A stretch of 38,105 bases of DNA from Novosphingobium sp. B 225 (lineage in GTDB: Bacteria > Pseudomonadota > Alphaproteobacteria > Sphingomonadales > Sphingomonadaceae). Of this stretch, positions 22,571 to 31,214 are shown piece by piece (the stretch's first letter is position 1; every line of letters begins with the position of its first letter). The notes beneath the pieces are model-generated. The model had not been told where the DNA came from and ran no database searches. It saw only the letters and a list, made by a program, of their open reading frames with translations. Position numbers and translations under genes: made by a program. The DNA is taken from NCBI RefSeq assembly GCF_002198665.1, contig NZ_MWLM01000005.1:1-38105 (forward strand). Direction: 5' to 3'.

Positions 22571-23326
22571 ATGCAGCTTTCCATGGAAGGGCGGATTGTC
22601 CTGATTACCGGGGCCTCATCGGGCTTTGGTGCGCATTTCGCGCGGCTGTTCGTGCGCGAAGGCGCGCGGGTGGTGATCGGGGCACGGCGGGTGGACCGGA
22701 TCCAGGCGCTGGCCGACGAATTGGGCGACAAGGCGCTGCCCTTGGCGATGGACGTGACCAGCGAAACCTCGCTGATTGCCGCCTACGATGCAGCCGAGGC
22801 GCGGTTCGGCACGGTTGATACGGTGATCGCCAACGCCGGGGTTGCGCAGGATGGCCGTGCCACCGATGTCAGCGGCGAAAGTGTGGCCAATCTGGTCGCG
22901 ACCAATTTCACCGGGGTTTACCTGACGGCACGCGAAGGGGCGAAGCGGATGATCGCCGCCGGGTTCAAGGACCATGGGCGCGGGCGGATCGTGCTGATCG
23001 GTTCGATCACGGCGCAAATGACCGGGCAGGGCGATGCCGCCTATGCCGCGACCAAGGCCGGGGTCGCGCATCTGGGCCGCCAGTTCGCGCGTGAATGGGT
23101 GCGCCAGGGGGTCAACGTCAACACCATCCAGCCCGGCTATATCCAGACCGAGATCGCCGGAGACTGGTTCCAGACCGAAGGCGGGCAGCGCCAGATCGAT
23201 GCGTTCCACCGCCGCCGCCTGTGCCCGATCGAGGCGCTGGATGTGCCGCTGCTGTTTCTCTCGGGCGATATGTCACAATATGTGACCGGGGCGACCTTGA
23301 CGGTGGATGACGGGCAGGTGCTTTAG
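22571..23326 (+). CDS. Short-chain dehydrogenase/reductase (SDR family)
   Basis: Classical SDR oxidoreductase, 251 residues, cytosolic. The Rossmann cofactor motif is TGASSGFG (about 13-20), then the ARRVDR segment typical of NADP(H) preference, the structural NAG in VIANAGVA, the catalytic Ser in IGSITAQMTG, and the catalytic YAATK. The C-terminal LFLSGDMSQYVTGATLTVDDG is standard. ATG 22571 with a GAGAGGAA site was chosen; an upstream in-frame start (22508) lacks homology. The substrate is unknown; divergence from ligAB over a shared FNR box suggests a linked role with aromatic compounds. Confidence 0.88.
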   Translation: MQLSMEGRIVLITGASSGFGAHFARLFVREGARVVIGARRVDRIQALADELGDKALPLAMDVTSETSLIAAYDAAEARFGTVDTVIANAGVAQDGRATDVSGESVANLVATNFTGVYLTAREGAKRMIAAGFKDHGRGRIVLIGSITAQMTGQGDAAYAATKAGVAHLGRQFAREWVRQGVNVNTIQPGYIQTEIAGDWFQTEGGQRQIDAFHRRRLCPIEALDVPLLFLSGDMSQYVTGATLTVDDGQVL

Positions 23327-23338
23327 GGCCGAATCCTC

Positions 23339-23380
23339 TTGGCAGATTGATCCCTGGTGTTATACATCGGCAATACACCA
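23339..23380 (+). promoter_or_regulatory. Promoter with inverted repeat ahead of the DUF5694-like gene
   Basis: TTGGCA (23339-23344) and TATACA (23361-23366) are separated by 16 bases and resemble a housekeeping promoter. A dyad, TGGTGT (23355-23360) and ACACCA (23375-23380), brackets the -10 and the start point, a good place for a repressor operator. The start point near 23373 leaves about 20 nt before the TTG codon. Confidence 0.4.
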
Positions 23381-23393
23381 AGGGAGAAGCCCA

Positions 23394-24473
23394 TTGCTCC
23401 GCCACACTTTGCTGCCGCTGCTGGCCGCCGCACTGTCCTTCCCCGCTGAGGCCGCGCCTTACCGTCCGCTTGATCTGACCACGATTGACCGCGCGACCCC
23501 GGCTGCGGCGCGCACGCAATATGCGGTGCTGGGGACCACGCACCTGACCGGGCTGCCCGATACGTTCAAGCCGGAATACCTTGAAGATCTGATCGCGCGG
23601 CTGGCCAAATGGCGACCCGATGTGATCACTACCGAAGGCCTGTCCGGCCCGCAGTGTGAAATGCTGTTGCGGTACAAGGACAACTACCCCGGTGTCGCCG
23701 ACGATTACTGCTGGGACGCGGCGGAGATCGAAAAGGAAAGCGGCGTCTCACTGGTCTGGGCCGAAGCGGAACTGCCGCAGGCGCTGGCGGAAATCGCCAG
23801 AAACCCCAGCCCGGCACGGCGACGCTATCTGGCCATGCTGTTCCTCTCCGCCAACGATCGTGCTTCGGCGCTGGTGCAATGGCTGCGCCTGCCCGAAAGC
23901 GAGCGCAAGGCCGAGGATGCGCTGAGCCCCGAACTGGTCAAGCTGCTGGAAAAGCTGCGGGCCGGCCGCAACGAGGTCTATGCACTGGCCGCCCCGCTCG
24001 CCGCGCGGCTGGGGCATGAACGGATTTACCCGGCCGACGATCACACCGCCGATGCCCTGACCGCGCCGGGCGGCGATGCGTTCAACAAGGCAATGATGGC
24101 GATCTGGGACAACCCCGGTGCCCGCGCGCTGCGCCCCGCACTGGAAGCGCAGGGCAAAGCGATGACCAGCGCTCCCGCCGTGCTGCAGCAGTACCGCGTG
24201 ATGAATTCGCCAACTGCGCTGCGGCAGGCGCTCGACGTCGATTTCCTGGCGGCGCTGCAGGACAAGTCGGCCGGACAATGGGGTCGCCGCTATGTCGCCT
24301 GGTGGGAAGTGCGCAACCTGCGCATGGTCTCCACGATCCGGCAGGCGGCGGGCGGGCATCCCGGCGGGCGAGTGCTGGCGATCGTCGGTTCCTCGCACAA
24401 ACCCTATTTCGAACGCTATCTGGGGCAGAGCCATGACGCTAGCGTGTTGGATGTGCTGGGGCTGCTGAAGTAG
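23394..24473 (+). CDS. Exported DUF5694-type protein (TraB/TIKI-like fold)
   Basis: Product of 359 residues with a signal peptide (LLRHTLLPLLAAALSFPAEA, cleavage near residue 20). The mature part begins a domain with VLGTTHLTGLPDTF and ends in VLAIVGSSHKPYFERYL: two G-x-x-H motifs, the hallmark of the TraB/PrgY/TIKI superfamily of metal-dependent hydrolase-like proteins, with DVITTEGLSGPQCE between. I recognise it as the DUF5694 type, for which no reaction is established. TTG 23394 is chosen because AGGGAG lies just upstream and a signal peptide follows; the open frame upstream crosses the promoter and overlaps the SDR gene. Confidence 0.75.
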   Translation: MLRHTLLPLLAAALSFPAEAAPYRPLDLTTIDRATPAAARTQYAVLGTTHLTGLPDTFKPEYLEDLIARLAKWRPDVITTEGLSGPQCEMLLRYKDNYPGVADDYCWDAAEIEKESGVSLVWAEAELPQALAEIARNPSPARRRYLAMLFLSANDRASALVQWLRLPESERKAEDALSPELVKLLEKLRAGRNEVYALAAPLAARLGHERIYPADDHTADALTAPGGDAFNKAMMAIWDNPGARALRPALEAQGKAMTSAPAVLQQYRVMNSPTALRQALDVDFLAALQDKSAGQWGRRYVAWWEVRNLRMVSTIRQAAGGHPGGRVLAIVGSSHKPYFERYLGQSHDASVLDVLGLLK

Positions 24474-24511
24474 CGCGCCGATCTGGCGGGATTGTTGTGG
24501 GGCTGGGGTGG

Positions 24512-24692
24512 AATGGTTCGCGCAGAGACGCAGAGCAGAAAGATGAGACGCAGAGGACTTGTGCCGAGCCGAAGGCTCCATCTCTGCTCATAACCCTTCG
24601 TAACAGGCAGCGAATGACTGGAAAGCGGCTTTGCCGCCCGCGCAACTCCTCCGCGTCTCTATTTTCTTCTCCGCGTCTCTGCGTGAACTATT
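24512..24692. repeat. Intergenic palindromic repeat, family B, copy 1
   Basis: A large imperfect palindrome of about 175 bp whose arms read GTTCGCGCAGAGACGCAGAG at the left and CTCCGCGTCTCTGCGTGAAC at the right. Inside, CTCCTCCGCGTCTC on the right pairs with GAGACGCAGAGGA on the left. The centre is less conserved. It fills most of the 261-bp gap between the DUF5694-like gene and the convergent hydrolase gene; otherwise nothing is seen there. A second copy is at 37590-37765. Confidence 0.75.
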
Positions 24693-24734
24693 GAAACCTG
24701 ACCGCACCAAGCAAGGTAGCGCGATAAGCCCGGC

Positions 24735-25922
24735 TCACCCCCCGGCATCAATCAGCGCCTGCACCTGCTTGTAAAACGCCTCGCGCGCATCGCCTTCGGG
24801 GCCCAGGGTGGCGCGGGTCCAGTTGGCGTTGCTGGCGATCACCAGCTTGCGTTTGGGGTCGATGAAAATGCCTTGCCCGAAAATCCCCTGCGCCGCGACC
24901 GAGCCATCATCATAGGTCCACCACTGGAACCCGTAACCGTGTCCGGGCTCGCCGATGTCCTTCTGTTTGGTGATGGCCTGGGCGAACCAGTCGGCCGGGA
25001 CGATCTGCTTGCCGCCGGCCTGACCATTCGCCAGCACGAACAGCCCGAACCGTGCAAAGTCGCGGGTCGCGGCCTGCAAGCAGCAGCCGGCGATTTCATG
25101 CCCGGTCTTGCCCTGCAGCCAGGTCGCTTCGGCCTCCATCCCGGCGGGTTGCCAGACCTTTTCCTGCAAATACTGGCTGAGTGTCTTCTTGGTGGCAGAG
25201 CTGACCAGCACCCCGATCAGGTTGGTCTCACCGGTGTTGTAATGCCACACTTCGCCCGGCGGATGGGCGCGGGGGAGTTTGCGCATATAGCTGACGGTCG
25301 CGTCCACGCCCGCGTCGGGCTTGGCATTGTTGAACATCGCGACGTCGGCTTTGGGGTCTTCATAGTCTTCGTTCCACTTGACCCCGCTGCTCATGGTCAG
25401 CAGCTGGCGCACCGAGACATCATCATAGGCAGAGCCGCGCAGGTCGGGGATGTACTGGCTGACCTTGTCCTCAAGGCTCTTGATATAACCATCCTGAATC
25501 GCCGCGCCGACCAGCGTGGAAGTAAAGCTTTTGGCGACCGAGAAGCTGGTCCAGCGGCCCTTGGCGTCAAACCCCATGGCATAGCGTTCGAGCCGGAGCT
25601 TGCCGTCCTGCAGGATCACCAGCCCGGCGGCGCGCTGTGCGGCCATGTACTGATCGATATTGGGCACATTGAGCGGCTTGCCCGCTGGCAGCGGCAGGGG
25701 CGTGGCGGAAGGTGCAATGGTGCGGTGATCGGCCAGCACAGTGATCCGGTCCATCGCCCGGAACGCTGCATCGCGCTGGTCCTGCCGCCAGCTCAGCACA
25801 TCGGCATTGGTCGGCATCACTGCCAGCAGATCGCGGGTTTCCCGGTCCAGACTGGAATACCATACCCCGCCCGCCAGCGCGGCGGCGGCGAGCCCGCTCA
25901 AAGCAATCGTCCGTTTGCGCAT
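24735..25922 (-). CDS. Beta-lactamase-fold serine hydrolase (class C/NylB-like)
   Basis: Serine hydrolase of the beta-lactamase/penicillin-binding-protein superfamily, 395 residues. An N-terminal signal or anchor helix (LSGLAAAALAGGVWYSS, about 8-24) directs it to the periplasm. The S-x-x-K nucleophile motif is in WTSFSVAKSFTSTLV, the Tyr motif in WHYNTGETNLIG, and a late GQGIFIDP segment replaces the usual KTG box. LLTMSSGVKWNEDYEDP is typical of esterase or amide hydrolase members such as NylB-type enzymes; the substrate is unknown. The ATG has AGGGAGAGG upstream. It follows dsbD on the same strand, separated by a hairpin. Confidence 0.87.
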   Translation of the reverse strand: MRKRTIALSGLAAAALAGGVWYSSLDRETRDLLAVMPTNADVLSWRQDQRDAAFRAMDRITVLADHRTIAPSATPLPLPAGKPLNVPNIDQYMAAQRAAGLVILQDGKLRLERYAMGFDAKGRWTSFSVAKSFTSTLVGAAIQDGYIKSLEDKVSQYIPDLRGSAYDDVSVRQLLTMSSGVKWNEDYEDPKADVAMFNNAKPDAGVDATVSYMRKLPRAHPPGEVWHYNTGETNLIGVLVSSATKKTLSQYLQEKVWQPAGMEAEATWLQGKTGHEIAGCCLQAATRDFARFGLFVLANGQAGGKQIVPADWFAQAITKQKDIGEPGHGYGFQWWTYDDGSVAAQGIFGQGIFIDPKRKLVIASNANWTRATLGPEGDAREAFYKQVQALIDAGG

Positions 25923-25975
25923 CTGCCTCTCCCTGTATCTGGGGGGAGGATAGCGGAGCTTTCAGCAAAGCAAAG

Positions 25976-25999
25976 CCCCCTCCTCTGAAGCGGAGGGGG
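25976..25999 (-). terminator. Hairpin after dsbD, probable terminator or half of a family A repeat
   Basis: CCCCCTCC (25976-25983) and GGAGGGGG (25992-25999) form a perfect 8-bp stem starting 2 nt after the dsbD stop. On the minus strand it is followed by CTTTGCTTTGC, only partly T-rich. It resembles a single arm of the family A repeats. Confidence 0.45.
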
Positions 26000-26001
26000 A
26001 G

Positions 26002-28080
26002 TTAGCGGGTCAGCTCCACCAAAGTGTCAGGCCCCAGCACTTGCGGCAACTGCTGCGGTGCGCCGCCTCCCGCCGGATACCACATGTACAGCGGCACCCC
26101 GCCCGCGCCTTGTGCGGTCAGATAGCGGGTGATCGCGGGATCGCGCCGGGTCCAGTCACCGCGCAGGACGACCACGCCCGCCTTGGCAAAGGCATCGCGG
26201 GTCGCCTCGCGCTCGATCGCGGCGGCTTCGTTGACCTTGCAGGTCAGGCACCAGTCGGCGGTGAAATAGGCGAAGACCGGCTTTGCGCTGGCGCGGGCTT
26301 TGGCCAGCGCGGTCTCGCTGAACGGCTGGCTGGGGAGCAGGCCTGCGCTTTCTGCCGTGGGCGCGCGGACCACGCTGGGCAGGCCTAGTGCGGCAACTCC
26401 GGCCAGCACGGCCAGAGCCGGAACCAGCAGCCGGGTGCTGCCCAGCCCGTTGCGCTGGCGGCGGCCCAGTACCAGCAGCATGACCACCAGCAGGAAGGCA
26501 AGCAGCGCCAGCGAAAGGGCGAAGGCCTGCCCCGCAAGACGGCTCGCCAGCCAGACCAGAGCCAGCGCGGTCAACCCCATTGGCACGGCCATCGCCTTGC
26601 GGAACCATACCATCCACGCGCCGGGGCGCGGCAGCAGGCGGCGCAGCGCTGGCAGATAGGCCACCGCCAGGAACGGCAAGGCGAGCCCCAGCCCGAGCGC
26701 GCCGAACAAGGCCATCGCCGGCAGGGTCGGCAGCAACAAAGCCGCGCCCATCGCGGCGGCCATGAACGGCCCGGTGCAGGGCGTTGCGGCGAAGGCCGCG
26801 AGCAGCCCGGTGGCGAAGGCCCCTTGCGGCGAGCCTTCGCTGGCAAAGCCGGGGACAGCCATTTCATACAGGCCCAGCAAATTGGCGGTGATCGCCACGG
26901 CCAGCAGCAGCAAGGCGGCGACCACCAGCGGTTCCTGCAACTGGAACGCCCAGCCCACCTCTTGCCCAGCAGCGCGCAGGCCCAGCATCAGCGCGCCGAG
27001 CGCCAGACAGGCGAGCACGACCCCGCCGGTATAGGCCAGCCCCTCGGCCCGCGCCTGCGCCTCGCTCTCACCCGCGCGGGCAAGGCTGAGCGCTTTCAGG
27101 CTGAGGATCGGGAAGACGCAGGGCATGACGTTGAGCAGCAAGCCGCCCGCCAGCGCAGCCAGCAGCAGCCAGCCCAGCGGCGGCGTGGCGGGCGCGTCGA
27201 GCGCCACCCGCTCGCCCCCGGTGGGGACGACGCCGGGATCGGCCTCGATCAGCAAGCCGTCGCCCGCGCGGTTCAGCCGCAGCACGGCGTGCAGGGCCCC
27301 CGGTTGCTGCGCCGCGAATCTTGCGCGCGGCAGTTCGGCCACCAGCAGGTCGCCCTGGCGGAACATCGCTTGCGGTGCGGCGTAATCGACCACATGGTCA
27401 TCGGCCACGAACAGATGCGGCTGTTCCAGCATGACTGTGCGGGGCAGGGGAATCGCGATCCGCACGGTCTGCCCGGCCCAGGCAAAGCGCGCCTTGCTGC
27501 CCAGCGGTGCGGGCAGGGCGGCCAGCCACTGGTCAAACCGCGGATCGCGCGCGCCCGCCGGGCCGACCATGATCGTGGTCCCCAACTCAGCCTGTTCGGG
27601 CACGCAAACCTCGCGCGTGCAGGCCAGCCACTGCGCCTTGACCCGCAGTGCGAGCGGTTGTCCCGGCACGGCAGTGGCGGGCAGGGTGACCGGCACCAGC
27701 ACGGCATAGGCCTGTTCATAGACGTGATTCATCAAACCGCTGACCAGCAAGGTCTGCGGTACCGGATATCGCAAGTCCCCCACTTTGACCCCCGGCGGCA
27801 GGGTCCAGTCAGTGGTCATGCCAAGCCCGGCATCGCCCGGGTTCTGCCAATAGCCGTGCCAGCCCTCACCCGGCTGCATCGCAAAAGCGAGCATCACGGT
27901 AGAGCCGGGCGCGGCGGTTCCTTCGGCCACCAGGCTGGCGGCGATGTGGTTGGGTGCGGCCTGGGCCGGGGCGGCCAGCAGCAGGGCGAGCAGCTGCAAT
28001 AGAACTGCAATGCCCGCCTGCCACAGTTTGCACACACCACGCACGGCCTGCGGCTTGCGGGGGGCAGGGGCGAAGGGCAT
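26002..28080 (-). CDS. dsbD: DsbD-family thiol:disulfide interchange protein
   Basis: DsbD-type proteins carry reducing power from cytoplasmic thioredoxin across the inner membrane to periplasmic thiols, including heme-binding Cys of c-type cytochromes. About 692 residues: a signal peptide (about 17-37), an N-terminal periplasmic domain (about 40-265), about eight membrane helices with the LLNVMPCVFPILSLKAL and AATPCTGPFM cysteine motifs, and a C-terminal thioredoxin-like domain with FTADWCLTCKVNE. ATG 28080 was chosen because the signal peptide follows; its ribosome site is weak. The cytochrome-rich cbb3 module nearby would need such a protein. The layout is also close to ScsB-type variants. 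Confidence 0.88.
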   Translation of the reverse strand: MPFAPAPRKPQAVRGVCKLWQAGIAVLLQLLALLLAAPAQAAPNHIAASLVAEGTAAPGSTVMLAFAMQPGEGWHGYWQNPGDAGLGMTTDWTLPPGVKVGDLRYPVPQTLLVSGLMNHVYEQAYAVLVPVTLPATAVPGQPLALRVKAQWLACTREVCVPEQAELGTTIMVGPAGARDPRFDQWLAALPAPLGSKARFAWAGQTVRIAIPLPRTVMLEQPHLFVADDHVVDYAAPQAMFRQGDLLVAELPRARFAAQQPGALHAVLRLNRAGDGLLIEADPGVVPTGGERVALDAPATPPLGWLLLAALAGGLLLNVMPCVFPILSLKALSLARAGESEAQARAEGLAYTGGVVLACLALGALMLGLRAAGQEVGWAFQLQEPLVVAALLLLAVAITANLLGLYEMAVPGFASEGSPQGAFATGLLAAFAATPCTGPFMAAAMGAALLLPTLPAMALFGALGLGLALPFLAVAYLPALRRLLPRPGAWMVWFRKAMAVPMGLTALALVWLASRLAGQAFALSLALLAFLLVVMLLVLGRRQRNGLGSTRLLVPALAVLAGVAALGLPSVVRAPTAESAGLLPSQPFSETALAKARASAKPVFAYFTADWCLTCKVNEAAAIEREATRDAFAKAGVVVLRGDWTRRDPAITRYLTAQGAGGVPLYMWYPAGGGAPQQLPQVLGPDTLVELTR

Positions 28081-28164
28081 AAGCGGGGGCAGATCGTTCA
28101 CCCGCGCTGTTTGCCCCGCCTTGCCGCCCACTGCAAGGCAGGCCGCGCCAATCGGGATTGTTCC

Positions 28165-29823
28165 ATGCGCCGTCTGATGCTTGCCGCTGCCCTTGCCTGC
28201 TCTGCCGTTCCCGCCATGGCCAAGGATCCGGCCCCCGCGCCCGCAGCTCCGCCCAGGCTGATCGTGGCTGTGTCGATCGATCAGTTCAGCGCCGATCTGT
28301 TCGCGCAGTACCGCCAGTACTACACCGGGGGTATGGCCCGCCTGCTGCAAGGCGCGGTGTTCCCCAGTGCGTTCCAGTCGCACGCCGCGACTGAGACCTG
28401 CCCCGGTCACTCGACCTTGCTGACCGGCACTCGTCCTTCCCGCAACGGGATCATCGCCAACAACTGGTTCAACCTCTCGCTCGCCCGCGCCGACAAGCGG
28501 GTTTATTGCGCCGAGGATGAAAGCGATCCCGCCAGCACCTCGCGCGATCCGGTGGTTTCGGCGGTCCATCTGAAAGTGCCGACGCTGGGCGAACTGATGA
28601 AGCAGGCCTATCCCGCCAGCCGCAACGTCGCCGTATCAGCCAAGGACCGCGCAGTGATGATGATGGGCGGAAACAAGATCGACGCCGCCTATTGGTGGAA
28701 AGGGGCCAGCTTCGTCACGCTGAACGGCCGCACCTTGTCCCCCGCAGCCGTGGCCCAGAACGCCGTGGTCGCCAAGCAGCTCAAGGCCGGTTTCCCTGCG
28801 ATGGCCCTGCCCAAGTGGTGCGGCGCTGCGAACCGTGCGGTGGCCGTGGGCAAGGGCGCGGTCGGGCAGGGGCGCTTTGCCATGCCCAAGGACACGCCGG
28901 AAAAGCTGCGCGGCGACATGTTCCGGATCAGCCCGCGGATCGATGCGGCCACGGTTGACCTGGCAAACCGGCTGGTGGACGAAATGAAGCTGGGCCGCGG
29001 CGCGGCGCCCGATCTGCTTTCGGTCAGCCTGTCCGCCACCGATTACATCGGCCATGCCACCGGCACCGAAGGCGCGGAAATGTGCATCCAGATGGCGCAG
29101 ATGGACGCCGCGCTGGGGGCGCTGTTCGCGCATCTCGACAAGGCGAAGATCGACTATGCCGTGGTGCTGTCGGCTGACCACGGCGGGCTCGACATGCCCG
29201 AACGGCTTAACGAACAGGCCCTGCCGCGCGCGGTGCGGGTGGACGATTCACTCAGCCCCGGTCCGCTCGCCAAGGCGATCAGCGCGCGGACCGGTGTGAC
29301 CAGCCCCAAGGGCCCGCTGCTCGCCTCCGATGGCGGCGATGTGTGGATCAGCCCGGCGCTCGATCCGGCGCAGAAAACCAAGGTCGTCGACGCCCTGCTG
29401 CAAATCGCGCGGGCCCATCCGCAAGTCAGCGCCGTGTTCACCGCCGCCGAACTGGCTGCCACCCCTTCGCCCACCGGCAACCCGCAGGACTGGACCGTAA
29501 AGGAGCGCGCCCGCGCCTCGTTCGATCCCACCCGCAGCGGCGATGTGCTGATCCTGCTGGACCGCGCTGTGGTGCCGATCCCCGAAGCGATCCCCGGCAT
29601 GTATGTCGCCACCCATGGCAGCGCCTGGGACTATGACCGGCGCGTGCCACTGTTGTTCTGGCGCAAGGGCATGACCCGCTTCGAACAGCCGGCCCCGGTC
29701 GAAACCGTCGACATTGCCCCCAGCCTGGCCGCGCTGATCGGATTGAAAGTGACCGACGGCCAGTTCGACGGGCGCTGCCTTGATCTGGACGGCGGGGCCG
29801 GGAACAGCTGCGCCAGCAAATAG
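28165..29823 (+). CDS. Exported alkaline phosphatase, PhoK/nucleotide pyrophosphatase type
   Basis: Alkaline phosphatase of the type I phosphodiesterase/nucleotide pyrophosphatase class, like Sphingomonas PhoK (559 residues; here 552). A signal peptide spans residues 1-19. Two-zinc site residues are visible: Asp39 in VSIDQFSAD, nucleophile Thr78 in ATETCPGHSTLLTGTRPSRNG, Asp and His in SATDYIGHATG, Asp-His in SADHGGLDMPE, and His in ATHGSAWDYDRRVP. It releases phosphate from monoesters in the periplasm or outside. No Pho box could be identified. It is divergent from dsbD across an 84-bp gap containing a CCTTGC/GCAAGG dyad (28119-28138). Confidence 0.88.
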   Translation: MRRLMLAAALACSAVPAMAKDPAPAPAAPPRLIVAVSIDQFSADLFAQYRQYYTGGMARLLQGAVFPSAFQSHAATETCPGHSTLLTGTRPSRNGIIANNWFNLSLARADKRVYCAEDESDPASTSRDPVVSAVHLKVPTLGELMKQAYPASRNVAVSAKDRAVMMMGGNKIDAAYWWKGASFVTLNGRTLSPAAVAQNAVVAKQLKAGFPAMALPKWCGAANRAVAVGKGAVGQGRFAMPKDTPEKLRGDMFRISPRIDAATVDLANRLVDEMKLGRGAAPDLLSVSLSATDYIGHATGTEGAEMCIQMAQMDAALGALFAHLDKAKIDYAVVLSADHGGLDMPERLNEQALPRAVRVDDSLSPGPLAKAISARTGVTSPKGPLLASDGGDVWISPALDPAQKTKVVDALLQIARAHPQVSAVFTAAELAATPSPTGNPQDWTVKERARASFDPTRSGDVLILLDRAVVPIPEAIPGMYVATHGSAWDYDRRVPLLFWRKGMTRFEQPAPVETVDIAPSLAALIGLKVTDGQFDGRCLDLDGGAGNSCASK

Positions 29824-29829
29824 CGCCAA

Positions 29830-29946
29830 ATCCTCCCCCTTTGGCGGAGGTGGCAGCGCGCAGCGCTGACGGAGGGGGGAACGCGGCAAGGCCCATGCCC
29901 CCTCCAACCCGCCTGCGGCGGCCCACCTCTCCCAGAGGGGGAGGAT
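29830..29946. repeat. Intergenic palindromic repeat, family A, copy 2
   Basis: A 117-bp imperfect palindrome with the same outer ends as copy 1 (ATCCTCCCCC and GGGGGAGGAT), with GGAGGTGGCAGC and GCTGACGGAGGGGG in the left half and the complementary order at right. It starts 7 nt after the phosphatase stop and may act as its transcription or mRNA end. Confidence 0.8.
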
Positions 29947-29962
29947 CTTTGCGCCACAATGC

Positions 29963-29991
29963 TTGTCGAAGCCTCTGTACAGGCCTAGATC
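29963..29991 (+). promoter_or_regulatory. Probable promoter of the UbiH-family gene, leaderless start
   Basis: TTGTCG (29963-29968), a 17-base spacer and TAGATC (29986-29991). The expected start point coincides with the ATG at 29998, and no Shine-Dalgarno sequence is present, so the mRNA may be leaderless. The spacer holds a dyad, GCCTCTGTACAGGC (29971-29984), that could bind a regulator. Confidence 0.4.
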
Positions 29992-29997
29992 ACAGCC

Positions 29998-31212
29998 ATG
30001 ACCGACAAACGCGATCTCGTGATCCTTGGCGGCGGGCTGGTGGGGATGACCCTGGCCCTCGCCGCCGCGAAGCAGGGCATTTCCAGCCATGTGGTTGACA
30101 AGGCCAAGCCCGAAGACCTGACCCGCGAAGGGGTGGATGGGCGCGCTTCGGCGATTTCCACGGCCAGCTGGAACCTGCTGTGCAACATCGGCCTGGGTGA
30201 GCGACTGGATCCGCTGGGCTGTCCGATCGAGGCGATTGCGGTGACCGATGCGATGCGCCCCGGCCGGATCGATTTCAAGCCTGAGGCGAACGATGGCTCG
30301 CTTGGCCGGATGTACGCCAACCGCGACATCCGCCTCGCCCTGTTCGAAGCCGCGCGGGATGAACCGCTGATCGCCTGGCATTCCGGGGTGGAACCTGTCA
30401 CCCGCGATCGCGGGGCGCACGGTGTTTCCATCAGGCTTGACGATGGCCGGGTGCTGGAAGGCAACCTGCTGGTCGGCGCGGAAGGGCGGCAAAGCCCGAC
30501 TCGCGCTGATGCCGGGCTGAACAGCGCCAGGTGGGACTATCACCACCGCGCTTTCGTAACCGCGATCACGCATGAACAGCCGCACGGCGGGGTAGCGTGG
30601 GAAATCTTCTTCCCCGCCGGGCCGCTTGCCTTGCTGCCCTTGCTCGATCTGCCCGATGGCCGCCACCGCAGCGCGGTGGTCTGGACCGTGGCGGAAAAGG
30701 ATGCAGCCGGGGTCACCGGCTTGTCCGATGCGGTGTTCCTGGGTGAAATCGCGCAGCGGATGCAGGGCATTTTCGGCGCAATCGAACTGTGCGCCCCGCG
30801 CATGTCATGGCCGCTCAACTTTCACCACACCGCGCGGATCGTGGCGGACCGGCTGGCGCTGGTCGGCGATGCGGCGCACGGGATGCACCCGATTGCGGGG
30901 CAAGGCCTCAACCTGGGGCTGCGCGATGTCGGCACGCTGGTGCAGGTGCTGAGCGACGGGATGCGGCTGGGGCTGGAGCCGGGCGACGCGCAAGTGCTGG
31001 CCCGTTATGAACGCTGGCGTTCGCTGGATAGCCTTAGCGTGATGGCTGCGACTGACGGCCTGGTCCGCCTGTTCGGCATTCCCGGCCGCTTGCCCAGCGC
31101 GGTCCGCCGCCTGGGCATGGGCGTGGTCCAGCGCACCGGCTGGCTCAAACGCTTCTTCATGGACGAAGCCCGCGGGATGAGCGGGGAACTGCCGGAATTG
31201 CTGCGGGCGTAG
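29998..31212 (+). CDS. FAD-dependent UbiH/UbiF/VisC-family monooxygenase
   Basis: Flavin monooxygenase of the ubiquinone-biosynthesis hydroxylase family, 404 residues, probably hydroxylating a polyprenyl-phenol ring at the membrane. The FAD dinucleotide motif is LVILGGGLVGMTLAL (about 7-21), the ASAISTAS segment follows near residue 50, the DG-type motif is LLVGAEGRQSPTR, and the second FAD motif is LALVGDAAHGMHPIAGQGLN with LGLRDV (about 289-312), all family-typical. Which ring position it acts on cannot be told from sequence. No other ubi gene adjoins it. It is flanked by family A repeats on both sides. Confidence 0.88.
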   Translation: MTDKRDLVILGGGLVGMTLALAAAKQGISSHVVDKAKPEDLTREGVDGRASAISTASWNLLCNIGLGERLDPLGCPIEAIAVTDAMRPGRIDFKPEANDGSLGRMYANRDIRLALFEAARDEPLIAWHSGVEPVTRDRGAHGVSIRLDDGRVLEGNLLVGAEGRQSPTRADAGLNSARWDYHHRAFVTAITHEQPHGGVAWEIFFPAGPLALLPLLDLPDGRHRSAVVWTVAEKDAAGVTGLSDAVFLGEIAQRMQGIFGAIELCAPRMSWPLNFHHTARIVADRLALVGDAAHGMHPIAGQGLNLGLRDVGTLVQVLSDGMRLGLEPGDAQVLARYERWRSLDSLSVMAATDGLVRLFGIPGRLPSAVRRLGMGVVQRTGWLKRFFMDEARGMSGELPELLRA

Positions 31213-31214
31213 CA

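Noticed and set aside
21138..23326. A complete protocatechuate 4,5-cleavage pathway
   Set aside because: Only ligAB and one SDR are present; no ligC, ligI, ligJ or ligK-like gene is in the window, and the SDR is not a LigC-type dehydrogenase.
24512..24692. Small genes of 60-68 codons in the family B and A repeats
   Set aside because: The frames follow the palindrome arms, occur on both strands and lack ribosome sites, so they are by-products of the repeat sequence.
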